Positions 1 through 10,350 of a stretch of 64,000 nt of DNA are shown here, in pieces; position 1 is the first letter of the stretch, and every line of letters starts with the position of its first letter. The translations under genes were made by a program, and so were the position numbers. The notes under the pieces were generated by a model. The model worked only from the letters and a program-made list of their open reading frames with translations. It ran no database searches and was not told the DNA's origin. Source of the DNA: VRUE01 sp963805455 (GTDB taxonomy: Bacteria > Actinomycetota > Thermoleophilia > Solirubrobacterales > 70-9). The DNA lies in the NCBI GenBank assembly GCA_963805455.1, contig CAWDUJ010000013.1, positions 45,752 through 109,751 of the forward strand. The letters run 5' to 3'.

Positions 1-99
1 TATCTCCTCAACTTTCTGGTCGACGGGTCGCTGGCGCTGCTGGCCCTCTGGCTCTGGTCGCTGGCGGGGCGGATCGGGCGCTCTCCGGACCCCGGCTGA
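1..99 (+). CDS. C-terminal end of a membrane protein (partial)
   Basis: The window opens inside a reading frame of 32 codons that ends at a TGA at 97-99. The first 24 residues are mostly Leu, Ala and Trp and read as a last transmembrane helix, followed by a short basic tail (GRIGRSPDPG). The family cannot be named from so little. It lies 60 bp upstream of the GMC oxidoreductase on the same strand, so the two may be cotranscribed. Confidence 0.6.
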   Translation, partial: YLLNFLVDGSLALLALWLWSLAGRIGRSPDPG

Positions 100-159
100 A
101 GGAGCGCGCCGGGGCTTTCGGCCGCCGAGCAGCGCACCCTGAGCGCGATCTGCGGGGCG

Positions 160-2004
160 ATGGCACCGGCGCTCGGCGGCCTTCCCGCCGCCGAGGTCGA
201 GGTCGATGTCTCCGGCCGCGTCGCCGGGTTCGTCAGGTCGCTCTCGCCGCGGATGTTGGCCAGGATCAGGCTCGCGCTGCGGCTGTTCGAGTGGCTGCCG
301 TTCCCGTGGCGCTTCAGCCGTCTCGACCTCGGCGCGCGCGAAGACTTCCTGCGCCGTATGGAGGACTCGCGCTTCAGCCTGTTCCACGAGCTGGTGTTGA
401 TGGCCAAGACCTTCGGGACGCTCGGCTACGCGGTCGACCCCGGCGTCGAGGGCGCGCTCGGGATCGAGACCGGCTGCGCGCTGGCCGACGGCTCGCTGCC
501 TGAGCGGGCCGGCTCGCTCGGCGACCTGTCCCCGGCGGGCGAGGGCGAGGAATGCGACGTTGTCATCGTCGGCTCCGGCGCCGGCGGAGCCGCGGCCGCC
601 GTGGTCCTCGCCGAGGCGGGGCTCGACGTAATCGTCCTCGAGGCCGGCTCCCACTACAACCGCGACAACTACCCGGACGACCAGCTCGAGGCGATCGCCT
701 CGATCTACCGAGACGCCGGCCTGACCATCGCCGAGGGGAGCCCGGCGATCCCGGTGCCGGTCGGAAGGACGGTCGGCGGGACGACGGTGATCAACTCCGG
801 AACCTGCTTCAGGGCCCCCGAGCAGGTCCTCAAGCACTGGCTCGACGGCCACGGCGTGGAGTGGGCGAGCGACCTCGATCCCGACTTCGCCGAGGCCGAG
901 GAGTTCCTCCGCGTCCGCCAACTCGACCCCGAGCGGATGGGCCGCAACGGCCAGCTGGCGATGGAAGGAGCCGAGGCGATGGGCATCAGCGGCGGCCCGA
1001 TCTCGCGCAACGCCGGCTCCTGCGTCCAGTGCAGCTCGTGCCCCTACGGCTGCCGGATCGACGCCAAGCGCGGGATGCACGTCAGCTACCTGCCGCGGGC
1101 AGTCGCCGCCGGGGCCAGACTGCGGGCCGGAGTCGAGGCGCACCGGGTCCTGGTCGAGGACCGGCGCGCGGCGGGCGTCCGCTGCAGGGTCACCTCGGCC
1201 GAAAACGGACGCCCCCGCGCCTACACGGTTCGCGCCCGCCTGGCGACGATCGTCGCCGGCGGCGCTCTCGGGACGCCGGAACTGCTGAAGCGCTCGGGCC
1301 TCGGTGGCGATCAGGTCGGCCGCAACCTCCATCTCCATCCCGCCTGCTGGGTCGGCGCCCGCTATGAGGAGGAGGTCCGGGGCTGGGACGGCGTGATGCA
1401 GAGCTACTACGTCGACGAGTGGGATGCGGAGCGGGTCCTGCTCGAGGCGACCTTCACGCCGCTGCCATTCGGCGGCGCCTGGCTGCGTGGGACCGGGCGC
1501 GAACACCAGGAATCCCTTCTCGCCTACGACCACGTTGGCTCGATCGGGGTCCAGTTGACCGATCACTCGACCGGGCGGGTGGGCGTTTCCGGCGACGGGT
1601 CACTGCGGATGACCTACAAGCTCAGCGACGAGGACGCTGGGCGGGTCGCGTTCGGGATCGCCCGAGCGGCCGAGATCCACTTCGCAGCCGGAGCGTCGGA
1701 GGTCTACCCCAACATTGCCCGAGTTCCGGTTCTGCGGCCAGGGGATCTGCCGACGTTCGATGCGACGACCTTCCGGCCCTCGGAGCTGCGGCTGGAGGCG
1801 TTTCACCCGATGGGCACGGCACGGATGTCATCGGACCCCGGTGCCGGCGTCTGCGCCACCGACGGCTCGGTCCGTGGCGTCGCCGGTCTCTACGTCGCCG
1901 ACGCTTCGCTTTTCCCGACCGCGGTCGGGGTCAACCCGATGATGACGATCATCGCCCTCTCGAAGCGAGTCGCCGCGGGGATCGTCGACGCCACGCCGGC
2001 CTGA
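160..2004 (+). CDS. GMC-family FAD-dependent oxidoreductase
   Basis: FAD-dependent alcohol/sterol-type oxidoreductase of the glucose-methanol-choline family, 614 aa. The dinucleotide-binding motif VIVGSGAGG lies near residue 134, after a helical N-terminal extension of about 130 residues of the kind seen in long-chain alcohol oxidases. The GGTTVINSG stretch near residue 206 and the C-terminal HPMGTARM followed by VGVNPMMTI (about 548-600) are the conserved FAD/active-site segments; HPMG carries the expected active-site His. A Cys-rich segment (CVQCSSCPYGC) near residue 288 is unusual for short GMC enzymes and matches the long-chain alcohol oxidase/cholesterol oxidase-like branch. Substrate unknown. 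Start: ATG at 160, but in-frame residues upstream look homologous and have no ATG/GTG/TTG (see finding), so the true N-terminus is uncertain. Confidence 0.9.
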   Translation: MAPALGGLPAAEVEVDVSGRVAGFVRSLSPRMLARIRLALRLFEWLPFPWRFSRLDLGAREDFLRRMEDSRFSLFHELVLMAKTFGTLGYAVDPGVEGALGIETGCALADGSLPERAGSLGDLSPAGEGEECDVVIVGSGAGGAAAAVVLAEAGLDVIVLEAGSHYNRDNYPDDQLEAIASIYRDAGLTIAEGSPAIPVPVGRTVGGTTVINSGTCFRAPEQVLKHWLDGHGVEWASDLDPDFAEAEEFLRVRQLDPERMGRNGQLAMEGAEAMGISGGPISRNAGSCVQCSSCPYGCRIDAKRGMHVSYLPRAVAAGARLRAGVEAHRVLVEDRRAAGVRCRVTSAENGRPRAYTVRARLATIVAGGALGTPELLKRSGLGGDQVGRNLHLHPACWVGARYEEEVRGWDGVMQSYYVDEWDAERVLLEATFTPLPFGGAWLRGTGREHQESLLAYDHVGSIGVQLTDHSTGRVGVSGDGSLRMTYKLSDEDAGRVAFGIARAAEIHFAAGASEVYPNIARVPVLRPGDLPTFDATTFRPSELRLEAFHPMGTARMSSDPGAGVCATDGSVRGVAGLYVADASLFPTAVGVNPMMTIIALSKRVAAGIVDATPA

Positions 2005-2071
2005 GCGCCCCGGCGATGACCCACCCTCCGAAAGGAGTCGATATGACCCCAAACGGAGATTTCGACTCGGA

Positions 2072-2899
2072 TCAGCCCTGCGGTGGGGGTGGCGGCGCCG
2101 GTGGCGGAGGGGGCTGCTGCTCGGGCGGCGCCGCGGGGGGCGGGGGTTGCTGCTCGGGCGGCACCGCGGGCGGCGGGGGCTGCTGCTGAGGCGGAGGGGG
2201 CGGTGGCGGCGCGTGCTCCTGGGGCGGCTGCGGAGGTGGCGGCTGCGGTTGCGGTTGCACCGGCTGTTCGGGCGCGGGTGGGGCCTGCGGCGCCGGCTGC
2301 TCCGGGTACCCCGGGTGTGCGGGGACCTGGCCGGCGGGCGGCGGTGGAGGCGGAGGGGGCGGCGGAAGGTGCTCGCCCCCACCACCACCTGGAGCGGCGC
2401 CGCCACCACCCCGGCCCGAGAGCCGGTCGGCCGCGTCGCCGAAGGTCGTCCCTTCCTCGCGCATCGCGCTGTAGCCGCCGTAGGCGATCCCCGCGGCGCA
2501 GATCAGGCTGACGAAGATCCAGATTTTGAGCGTGATGTCGACCGAGACCCCGCCGAAATCAGCGCCGCCGGGCGGGCTGATGATCCGGTAGAGGATCAGC
2601 AGCACGGCGAGGCCGCCGAGCACCGCGACCAGGGTGTTGAGGGAGAACGGAGGCTCGATGTCGGCGTCGGTGAGGCGGATGACGGCGACTGCGAGGGCGA
2701 CGACGATCGCCGCCAGCAAAAGGATCGGAATGATGTCGAGGGCATCCCAGGCGCTTCCGCCGGCGCCTTCGACGGTTCCCGAGAAGCCGCTGACACCGGA
2801 GACCTTGGCGCCGAACCAGTCGAAGAACATGAAGATGAAGAGGAGGATCCCGGAGACCGCGGAGATCTTCTCCCCTTTGCTCAACTTGTCGAGTTCCAT
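2072..2899 (-). CDS. Four-helix membrane protein with long proline-rich cytoplasmic or exposed tail
   Basis: 275 aa. The N-terminal part has four hydrophobic segments, roughly residues 12-31, 52-73, 84-108 and 124-146, joined by short loops. From about residue 165 the chain is almost pure Pro with Gln, Ala and Glu, including runs of ten prolines, and stays so to the end. Such tails are typically disordered and can bind SH3/WW-like or peptidoglycan-associated partners; that is general knowledge, not shown here. No enzyme motif is visible. It lies between the GMC gene (convergent) and folD (same strand, 46 bp away). The antisense of the proline tract gives long Gly/Ala/Arg reading frames that are artefacts. 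Confidence 0.7.
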   Translation of the reverse strand: MELDKLSKGEKISAVSGILLFIFMFFDWFGAKVSGVSGFSGTVEGAGGSAWDALDIIPILLLAAIVVALAVAVIRLTDADIEPPFSLNTLVAVLGGLAVLLILYRIISPPGGADFGGVSVDITLKIWIFVSLICAAGIAYGGYSAMREEGTTFGDAADRLSGRGGGGAAPGGGGGEHLPPPPPPPPPPAGQVPAHPGYPEQPAPQAPPAPEQPVQPQPQPPPPQPPQEHAPPPPPPPQQQPPPPAVPPEQQPPPPAAPPEQQPPPPPAPPPPPQG

Positions 2900-2945
2900 C
2901 TGCTCGCTTCCTCCAGAGAGTTCGGGGACCGGCCGGATTCGGACC

Positions 2946-3794
2946 CTACACCCGCGCGCGGGCGGCAGCCATCGTGTTGACGAGGAGCATCGCGATCGTC
3001 ATCGGCCCGACCCCGCCGGGTACCGGCGTGATCGCCGAGGCGACCTTCGCCGCCTCCTCGAAATCGACGTCGCCACTGAGCCCGTCGTCGGTCCGGTTCA
3101 TGCCGACGTCGATCACCACCGCGCCGGGCTTGACCGCCTCGGCGCCGAGCAGCTTCGGGACCCCGACGGCGGCGACGAGGACCTCGGCGCGGCGGCAGAC
3201 GGCGTCAAGATCGCGGGTCCGAGAGTGGCAGATGGTGACGGTCGCGTTCGCGTCGAGCAGCAGCCGCGCGACCGGCACCCCGACGAGCTTCGAGCGGCCG
3301 ACGACGACCGCCTCCGCCCCCTCGAGCTCGACCCCGCGGGAGCGGAGCAGCTCCATCACACCCGCCGGCGTGCAGGGGGTCAGGCCCGGGGTCCCGTGCG
3401 CGAGCAGCCCGGCGTTGACCGGGGTCAGGCCGTCGACGTCCTTGGCGGGGTCGATCGTCCCCACCACCGTGTCGGGGTCGATCTGGTCGGGAAGCGGAAG
3501 CTGGACCAGGATCCCGTCGACGGCGTCGTCGAGCCCGAGGCCGGTGACGAGGTCGAGCAGGTCCTCCTCCTCGGTATCTGTGGGAAGGCCGTGGTGGATC
3601 GAGGCGATCCCGACCTCCTCGCAGGCGCGGCGCTTGTTGCGGATGTACACCTCCGACGCTGGGTCCTCGCCGACCAGAACCGTCGCCAGCGCCGGCGGCC
3701 GCCCCCTCTCGGCGACGTAGGCCTCGACCTCGACCTTGACCCGCTCGCGAACCGCGGCGGCGACCTCCTTGCCGTCGATCACCTCAGCCGCCAA
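2946..3794 (-). CDS. folD: Bifunctional methylenetetrahydrofolate dehydrogenase / methenyltetrahydrofolate cyclohydrolase FolD
   Basis: Cytosolic enzyme of one-carbon metabolism that interconverts 5,10-methylene-THF, 5,10-methenyl-THF and 10-formyl-THF with NADP. 282 aa, normal length. Visible signatures: SEVYIRNKRRACEEVG with the YxxxK catalytic Tyr/Lys near residues 50-54, the GILVQLPLP stretch near 93, KDVDGLTPVNAG near 117, the nucleotide-binding VVVGRSKLVGVPVA near 163, and the terminal PVPGGVGPMTIAMLL. The start is TTG at 3794, three bases after the pcrA stop, so it is probably translated from the same message as pcrA. A GTG four codons downstream (3782) is an alternative start. Confidence 0.95.
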   Translation of the reverse strand: MAAEVIDGKEVAAAVRERVKVEVEAYVAERGRPPALATVLVGEDPASEVYIRNKRRACEEVGIASIHHGLPTDTEEEDLLDLVTGLGLDDAVDGILVQLPLPDQIDPDTVVGTIDPAKDVDGLTPVNAGLLAHGTPGLTPCTPAGVMELLRSRGVELEGAEAVVVGRSKLVGVPVARLLLDANATVTICHSRTRDLDAVCRRAEVLVAAVGVPKLLGAEAVKPGAVVIDVGMNRTDDGLSGDVDFEEAAKVASAITPVPGGVGPMTIAMLLVNTMAAARARV

Positions 3795-3797
3795 CCG

Positions 3798-6050
<2,253 letters not shown>

Positions 6051-6083
6051 CTCCAGCCGAGAATAGAGGGGCGGGCGGAAGGC

Positions 6084-6815
6084 TCAGCCTCCGGCCGAGG
6101 AGCGCCCGGTGCGGGTGCGCAGCTCGGGCTGGCCCTCGGGCCGGCTGCCGTTGCCGTCGAGCTCGCTCAGTCGCTTCTCGAGGTCGGCGATCCGCTCCGA
6201 GAGCCCCCGGATCGCCTCGGCGATCGGGTCCGGCAGGTGGATCCAGTCGGTGTCGGGCCCTTCGACCCGCCGGCCTTCGACGCGCACCGGGTGCCCGGGG
6301 TTGCCGACGACGGTCGAGCCGGGCGGGACGTCCTCGACGACGACGGTGTTGGCGCCTACCTTGGCGCCGTCGCCGACCGAGATCGGGCCCAATAGCTTCG
6401 CCCCGGAGCCGATCGTGACGTAGTCGCCGACCGTCGGATGGCGCTTGCCGGGCTGGAAGCCGGTGCCGCCGAGGGTGACGCCCTGGTAGAGGGTCACCCG
6501 ATCGCCGATTTCTGCCGTCTCGCCGATCACGACGCCCGATCCATGGTCGATGAAGAACTCGTCGCCGATCCTCGCCGCGGGGTGGATCTCGACCCCGGTG
6601 ATCGCGCGGCTGAGGTAGGCGATCATCCTCGGCACGATCGGCACCCCGGCCTCGTGCAGGGCGTGGGCGATGCGATGGGCGAGCAGCGCCTGGACCCCGG
6701 CCCAGCCGCTGAGGATCTCGAAGGTCGAGACGCCCTTCGACGCCGGGTCGCGCTCGCGGGCGGCCCTGACATCGGCCCGGACCTCGCACAGCACCCTGTT
6801 CAGAGCCTTGATCAT
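6084..6815 (-). CDS. cysE: Serine O-acetyltransferase CysE
   Basis: Makes O-acetylserine from serine and acetyl-CoA, the first committed step of cysteine synthesis. 243 aa. The N-terminal helical domain (about 1-75) is followed by a left-handed parallel beta-helix with hexapeptide repeats: DHGSGVVIGETAEIGD (catalytic His/Asp region near 93-108), GVTLGGTGF and HPTVGDYVTIGSGAKLLGPI. The C-terminal tail after about residue 190 is longer than in the short CysE forms and includes a helical segment (EAIRGLSERIADLEKRLSEL) that looks like a coiled coil. The ATG overlaps the cysK stop by four bases (ATGA), so it is translationally coupled to cysK. Confidence 0.95.
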   Translation of the reverse strand: MIKALNRVLCEVRADVRAARERDPASKGVSTFEILSGWAGVQALLAHRIAHALHEAGVPIVPRMIAYLSRAITGVEIHPAARIGDEFFIDHGSGVVIGETAEIGDRVTLYQGVTLGGTGFQPGKRHPTVGDYVTIGSGAKLLGPISVGDGAKVGANTVVVEDVPPGSTVVGNPGHPVRVEGRRVEGPDTDWIHLPDPIAEAIRGLSERIADLEKRLSELDGNGSRPEGQPELRTRTGRSSAGG

Positions 6816-7756
6816 GGTGTGAAGAAGGGTAGGGACACGTAGCGCTCGCCCGAGTCGCAGACGATCGTGACGACCCGCTTGCCCGCAAGCCCAGGGCGGG
6901 CGGCAACCTCGAGCGCGGCCTTGATGTTCGCGCCGGCGGAGATCCCCGCCAGCACCCCCTCCTTGCGGGCGGCGAGGCGGGCGGTCTCGAGCGCGTCCTC
7001 GTCATCGACGGTGATGATCTCGTCGATCACCGAGCGGTCCAGCACCTCGGGGACGAAGCCCGGGCCGATCCCCTGGATTTTATGCGGGCCGGGGGCGCCG
7101 CCGGAGAGGACCGGCGAGGTCGCGGGCTCGACCGCGACGATCAGGGTCTCGGGGCTGCGTTCGCGCAGCATCCGCCCGACCCCGGTGATCGTGCCGCCGG
7201 TTCCGGCTCCGGTGACGAAGGCGCCGATCTCGCCGTCGGTGTCGCTCCAGATCTCCTCGGCGGTCGTCCGCCGGTGGATCTCGGGGTTGGCGGGGTTGGA
7301 GAACTGCTGTGGCATGAACCCCTTGCGCTGTTCGCAGATCTGTTCGGCGAGATCGACGGCCTCGTTCATCCCCCCCAGCGAGGGGGTCTCGCGGACCTCG
7401 GCGCCGTAGGCGCGAAGCAGCTTCGTCCTCTCTCGGCTCATCCCCTCCGGCATCGTCAGGATCAGCTCGTAGCCGCGCGCCGCGCAGACCATCGCCAGCG
7501 CGATCCCGGTGTTGCCACTGGTCGGCTCGACAATCACCGTCCTCCCGGGCCCGATCTCGCCCGCCTCCTCGGCGGCGTCGATCATCGCGACACCGATCCG
7601 GTCCTTGACCGAGCCGCCGGGATTGAGGTACTCGAGCTTGGCGCAGACCTCCGCGCCCAGCCCCTCGCCGAGCCGCCGCAGGGCGAGGAGCGGCGTGTTG
7701 CCGACCGTGGCCGATGCCTCTGCGCCGATTCGCATCGGGGAAGTATTGCCGGGCAT
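6812..7756 (-). CDS. cysK: Cysteine synthase A (O-acetylserine sulfhydrylase)
   Basis: PLP enzyme that makes cysteine from O-acetylserine and sulfide, 314 aa. NPGGSVKDR holds the PLP-binding Lys near residue 47. PTSGNTGIALA is the substrate Asn loop, and GAGTGGTITGVGR the PLP phosphate loop. The C-terminal segment with ICDSGERYVS is the usual CysK ending. The ATG at 7756 was chosen because AAAAGG stands five bases upstream; the frame stays open 480 bases further, but that part reads antisense to the neighbouring sugar dehydrogenase gene and has no CysK homology. Heads a coupled cysK-cysE pair, the two enzymes that form the cysteine synthase complex. Its start is only 18 bp from the start of the divergent gene. 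Confidence 0.95.
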   Translation of the reverse strand: MPGNTSPMRIGAEASATVGNTPLLALRRLGEGLGAEVCAKLEYLNPGGSVKDRIGVAMIDAAEEAGEIGPGRTVIVEPTSGNTGIALAMVCAARGYELILTMPEGMSRERTKLLRAYGAEVRETPSLGGMNEAVDLAEQICEQRKGFMPQQFSNPANPEIHRRTTAEEIWSDTDGEIGAFVTGAGTGGTITGVGRMLRERSPETLIVAVEPATSPVLSGGAPGPHKIQGIGPGFVPEVLDRSVIDEIITVDDEDALETARLAARKEGVLAGISAGANIKAALEVAARPGLAGKRVVTIVCDSGERYVSLPFFTP

Positions 7757-7774
7757 CGCTACCTTTTGAGGGCG

Positions 7775-9397
7775 ATGAGATGCAGGGGCGCAATCCTCGC
7801 TGCATTCGCGGCACTTGTCGTGCTGCCGGCGACCGCCTCCGCTGCGTCCCTGGTGCCGCTGGCCTCCCCCGGCTCGTTCGCGAGCGAACCGGTCTTCGCG
7901 ACCTCGCCTCCCGGCGACCCGCGGGTGTTCGTGGTCGAACGCGGGGGCGGCGTCCGGATCGTCGAAAACGGCGCCCTCCTCCCGACGCCCTTCCTGACCG
8001 TCGAAAACGTCGACACCGACGTCGAGCGCGGCCTGCTCTCGATCGCGTTCCCGCCCGACTACACGACCAGCGGGCTCTTCTACGTATTCACCGTCGCGGC
8101 GGGCCCCGACGAACTCGAACCCTCCGCCCAGGCCGGGCAGATCAGGATCGTCGAGTACCACCGCTCCGCCGATCCCAACGTCGCCGAACCCGACTCGGCG
8201 CGACTGGTGTTCAGCGCCGAACACAGCGCCGGGAACCACAACGGCGGCCAGATCATGTTCGGGCCGGAAGGCCTCCTCTACGTCACCCTCGGCGACAACG
8301 CCAACAGCTCGAATGCCCAGGATGTCGGCAACTTCTTCGGCAAGATCCTGCGAATGGACCCCGGAGACCCTCCCGGGGAAGCGACCTACAGCGTCCCGGA
8401 ATCGAACCCCGTCTTCCCGGAAGACCTGAGGACGGCGATCTACTCGATCGGGCTGCGCAACCCGTATCGGGCCTCGTTCGGCCCGAGCGGCGAACTGATC
8501 GTCGCCGACGTCGGCAATGGGACCTGGGAGGAGATAGATGTCGGCGGCCCGACCGGGACGCCGGCGGCGACGACGCTGGCCGGCGCCAACCTCGGCTGGC
8601 CCGATTGCGAGGGCTTCTGCCCGTCACCACCGCCTCAGTCGGGCTTGACCGAACCCGTCTTCGAGTATCCGCACTCCGGCCCCTCCAATGAGACCAGTGG
8701 CTGTGCGGTGCTCGGCGGCTACGTCGTCCGCGACCCAAGCCTGGCGGGCCTGACCGGCCGCTACCTCTACGGCGACCTCTGCCGCTCTGACCTGAGGACC
8801 CTGAACCTCGGCGTGCCGGGAGCCGACCCCCAACCGGCTGGGATCTCGATTCCCTCGGGCGATCTGCGTGGCTTCGGCGAAGACTCCCGCGGCTGCGTCT
8901 ACGTGGAGACGACCGAGAACGTCTACCGGGTGGCGCCCTCCGCAGACGCCGGTGCCGCCTGTTCGCCGAGGCTTGATTGCCTCTGTCCGCCGCCACCTCC
9001 CCATGATGGAACGGGCGCCGACCGGCTCGGTGTTGGACTGGCGCGAAGGAAGCATCAGCGACTGCGTCGCTATCTCACCTTCACGATCACCTGCAGCGAG
9101 GTCTGCGCACTCTCCGCGACCGGGTCACTTCGGATCCACTCGAGGCCAAGGTCCTCACAGGTCTGCCCGGCACACGACAGCCGCCCCGGCTGCCCCGGTG
9201 ACTTCCAGCGTGCGAGTCTGCCCACGGGCTACGCCGGTACCCCGGTCGAGCTCCATCTGAAGCTGAAAAGAGGGCCCTTCAGGAGGGCCAAGGCGGCGCG
9301 GCGCGATGGCGACCGGGTCAAGGCAGTGCTGCGCGTCACCGGTCGCGATCAGGCCGGCGCCACGACGGTCAGGAGATTCGGCATCCTTCTGCGCTGA
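7775..9397 (+). CDS. Secreted PQQ-type glucose/sorbosone dehydrogenase-like protein
   Basis: 540 aa. An N-terminal signal peptide (Arg pair, then AILAAFAALVVLPATASA) is followed by a six-bladed beta-propeller of the glucose/sorbosone dehydrogenase family. Visible marks: RVFVVERGGGVRIVENG near 45, GLLSIAFPPDY near 86, the AGNHNGGQIMFGPEGLLYVTLGD blade near 153 with the catalytic-type His, and IGLRNPYRASF near 224. From about residue 410 the propeller gives way to CPPPPP and a basic beta-rich domain with paired Cys, similar to C-terminal add-ons of secreted actinobacterial proteins. Substrate not predictable; it may oxidise an aldose extracellularly if PQQ is present. ATG 7775 was chosen because the signal peptide starts there. 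Divergent from cysK with an 18 bp gap. Confidence 0.85.
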   Translation: MRCRGAILAAFAALVVLPATASAASLVPLASPGSFASEPVFATSPPGDPRVFVVERGGGVRIVENGALLPTPFLTVENVDTDVERGLLSIAFPPDYTTSGLFYVFTVAAGPDELEPSAQAGQIRIVEYHRSADPNVAEPDSARLVFSAEHSAGNHNGGQIMFGPEGLLYVTLGDNANSSNAQDVGNFFGKILRMDPGDPPGEATYSVPESNPVFPEDLRTAIYSIGLRNPYRASFGPSGELIVADVGNGTWEEIDVGGPTGTPAATTLAGANLGWPDCEGFCPSPPPQSGLTEPVFEYPHSGPSNETSGCAVLGGYVVRDPSLAGLTGRYLYGDLCRSDLRTLNLGVPGADPQPAGISIPSGDLRGFGEDSRGCVYVETTENVYRVAPSADAGAACSPRLDCLCPPPPPHDGTGADRLGVGLARRKHQRLRRYLTFTITCSEVCALSATGSLRIHSRPRSSQVCPAHDSRPGCPGDFQRASLPTGYAGTPVELHLKLKRGPFRRAKAARRDGDRVKAVLRVTGRDQAGATTVRRFGILLR

Positions 9398-9411
9398 GCG
9401 CGGATTGACCC

Positions 9412-9672
9412 CTAGGGCCAGCGTGAGCAGTCGTTGATCGCGGCTTCGCGCTGCGCGGTCACGGCCGAGTTCGCCTTCAGGGCGACCGGGCTCTTGAGGC
9501 CGACTTCCTCGAGGCAGTTGCGGTAGTGCATCTCGCCGCCGATCCAGAAGAGGAGGAGGACGACGATCAGTGCGGCCACCCCGATCGCGATCGCGGCCGA
9601 TCGCTTGATCGTCGCTGTGACGTCCATTTTCACGCCCGTCGCCACCCCTTTCGGTTTCCTCCGGAACCTCAT
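9412..9672 (-). CDS. Small single-pass membrane protein, unknown function
   Basis: 86 aa. A basic N-terminus (RFRRKPKG) is followed by one hydrophobic helix at about residues 24-44 (RSAAIAIGVAALIVVLLLFW). The short exposed C-terminal part contains two cysteines (YRNCLEEVG and NDCSRWP) that could pair. It is convergent with the sugar dehydrogenase gene (14 bp between stops) and lies just upstream, on the same strand, of nothing recognisable: the stalk-protein operon ends 45 bp from its start. No family recognised; compact size and a clear helix support a real gene, but the start is not independently confirmed. Confidence 0.55.
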   Translation of the reverse strand: MRFRRKPKGVATGVKMDVTATIKRSAAIAIGVAALIVVLLLFWIGGEMHYRNCLEEVGLKSPVALKANSAVTAQREAAINDCSRWP

Positions 9673-9717
9673 TCAACCCGGCCTAGGCTATCCGCATGGG
9701 ATCCGAGTCGCCGGGCC

Positions 9718-10350
9718 TCAGGATTCAGCTCTGAAGGTGACCCCATCGAGCCCGATGCTCGCGCCGGTTCCTGGTGCCACCAGGCTTCCTTCATTGGCGA
9801 TGCCAGAGCCGAAGATCACGAGCGGAGTTGATCTACTGGCACATTCGGATCCGCAGAATGCCAATGGGAGGATGATCTTCCCGCTCGCCGGCCGGTAACC
9901 GGGGGGCAGATGAAAGATGACCGACCCCGGGGTGCCGGCCCCGACCAGCCCCCTGAGGTGGACGACGCCGCCGAGGTCCTTGTAGTAGCCGGCCGGCACG
10001 AACGGGACTTCCGGGGGCGCGTTTTTCCAACCGTTCTCGAGCACTGCGTCCTGCCAGTTTTCCGGCGGGCCGAGCGTGTTCGCCGTCTGCGCCGTCGGCA
10101 CGGTCCCCAACGCCGCGAGATTGACCTGGGTGCCGGTCAGCGTGCCGTTCTTGAATTTGTTCCCGGTGATCGTCTGTTTCTTGATCTTCGCCCCGGTGAC
10201 GGCGTTCTTCTTCAGCTGCTTGGCGCCGACCGCGTTCTTCGGCAGCTGGGTGGCGCCATACGAGATCCCACCGAGGGCGATGAAGACAGCCAGCGTCGAC
10301 AGCACGTTTGCGTAGGTCAGTCTCTCGCGGAGCGTCCTTCGTCCGGTCAT
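9718..10350 (-). CDS. YANV stalk protein with GYRP knob (third gene of the operon)
   Basis: 210 aa. Three parts are visible. Residues 1-32: basic tail then LTYANVLSTLAVFIALGG and an Ala-rich end, a signal peptide or anchor. Residues 33-85: low-complexity stalk of about ten-residue imperfect units (LPKNAVGAKQLKKNAVTG, then KKQTITG and KNGTLTG). Residues 86-210: globular head with ENGWKN, GYYKDLGGVVHLRG, IFHLPPGYRP, two Cys (FCGSEC) and the fixed terminus FRAES. The head pattern (short V-L-G strand, then LPxGYRP) resembles knobs at the tips of phage tail fibres; this is a resemblance I recognise, not a search result. Start ATG 10350 overlaps the preceding paralog's stop (ATGA). Probable surface protein, role unknown. 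Confidence 0.85.
   Translation of the reverse strand: MTGRRTLRERLTYANVLSTLAVFIALGGISYGATQLPKNAVGAKQLKKNAVTGAKIKKQTITGNKFKNGTLTGTQVNLAALGTVPTAQTANTLGPPENWQDAVLENGWKNAPPEVPFVPAGYYKDLGGVVHLRGLVGAGTPGSVIFHLPPGYRPASGKIILPLAFCGSECASRSTPLVIFGSGIANEGSLVAPGTGASIGLDGVTFRAES

Noticed and set aside
2083..2980. Long Gly/Ala/Arg-rich plus-strand frames
   Set aside because: They are the antisense of the proline-rich tail and helices of the membrane protein at 2072-2899; no start context and no protein-like composition.
7757..8239. N-terminal extension of CysK by 161 residues
   Set aside because: The extension is antisense to the sugar dehydrogenase and has no homology; a good ribosome site precedes ATG 7756.
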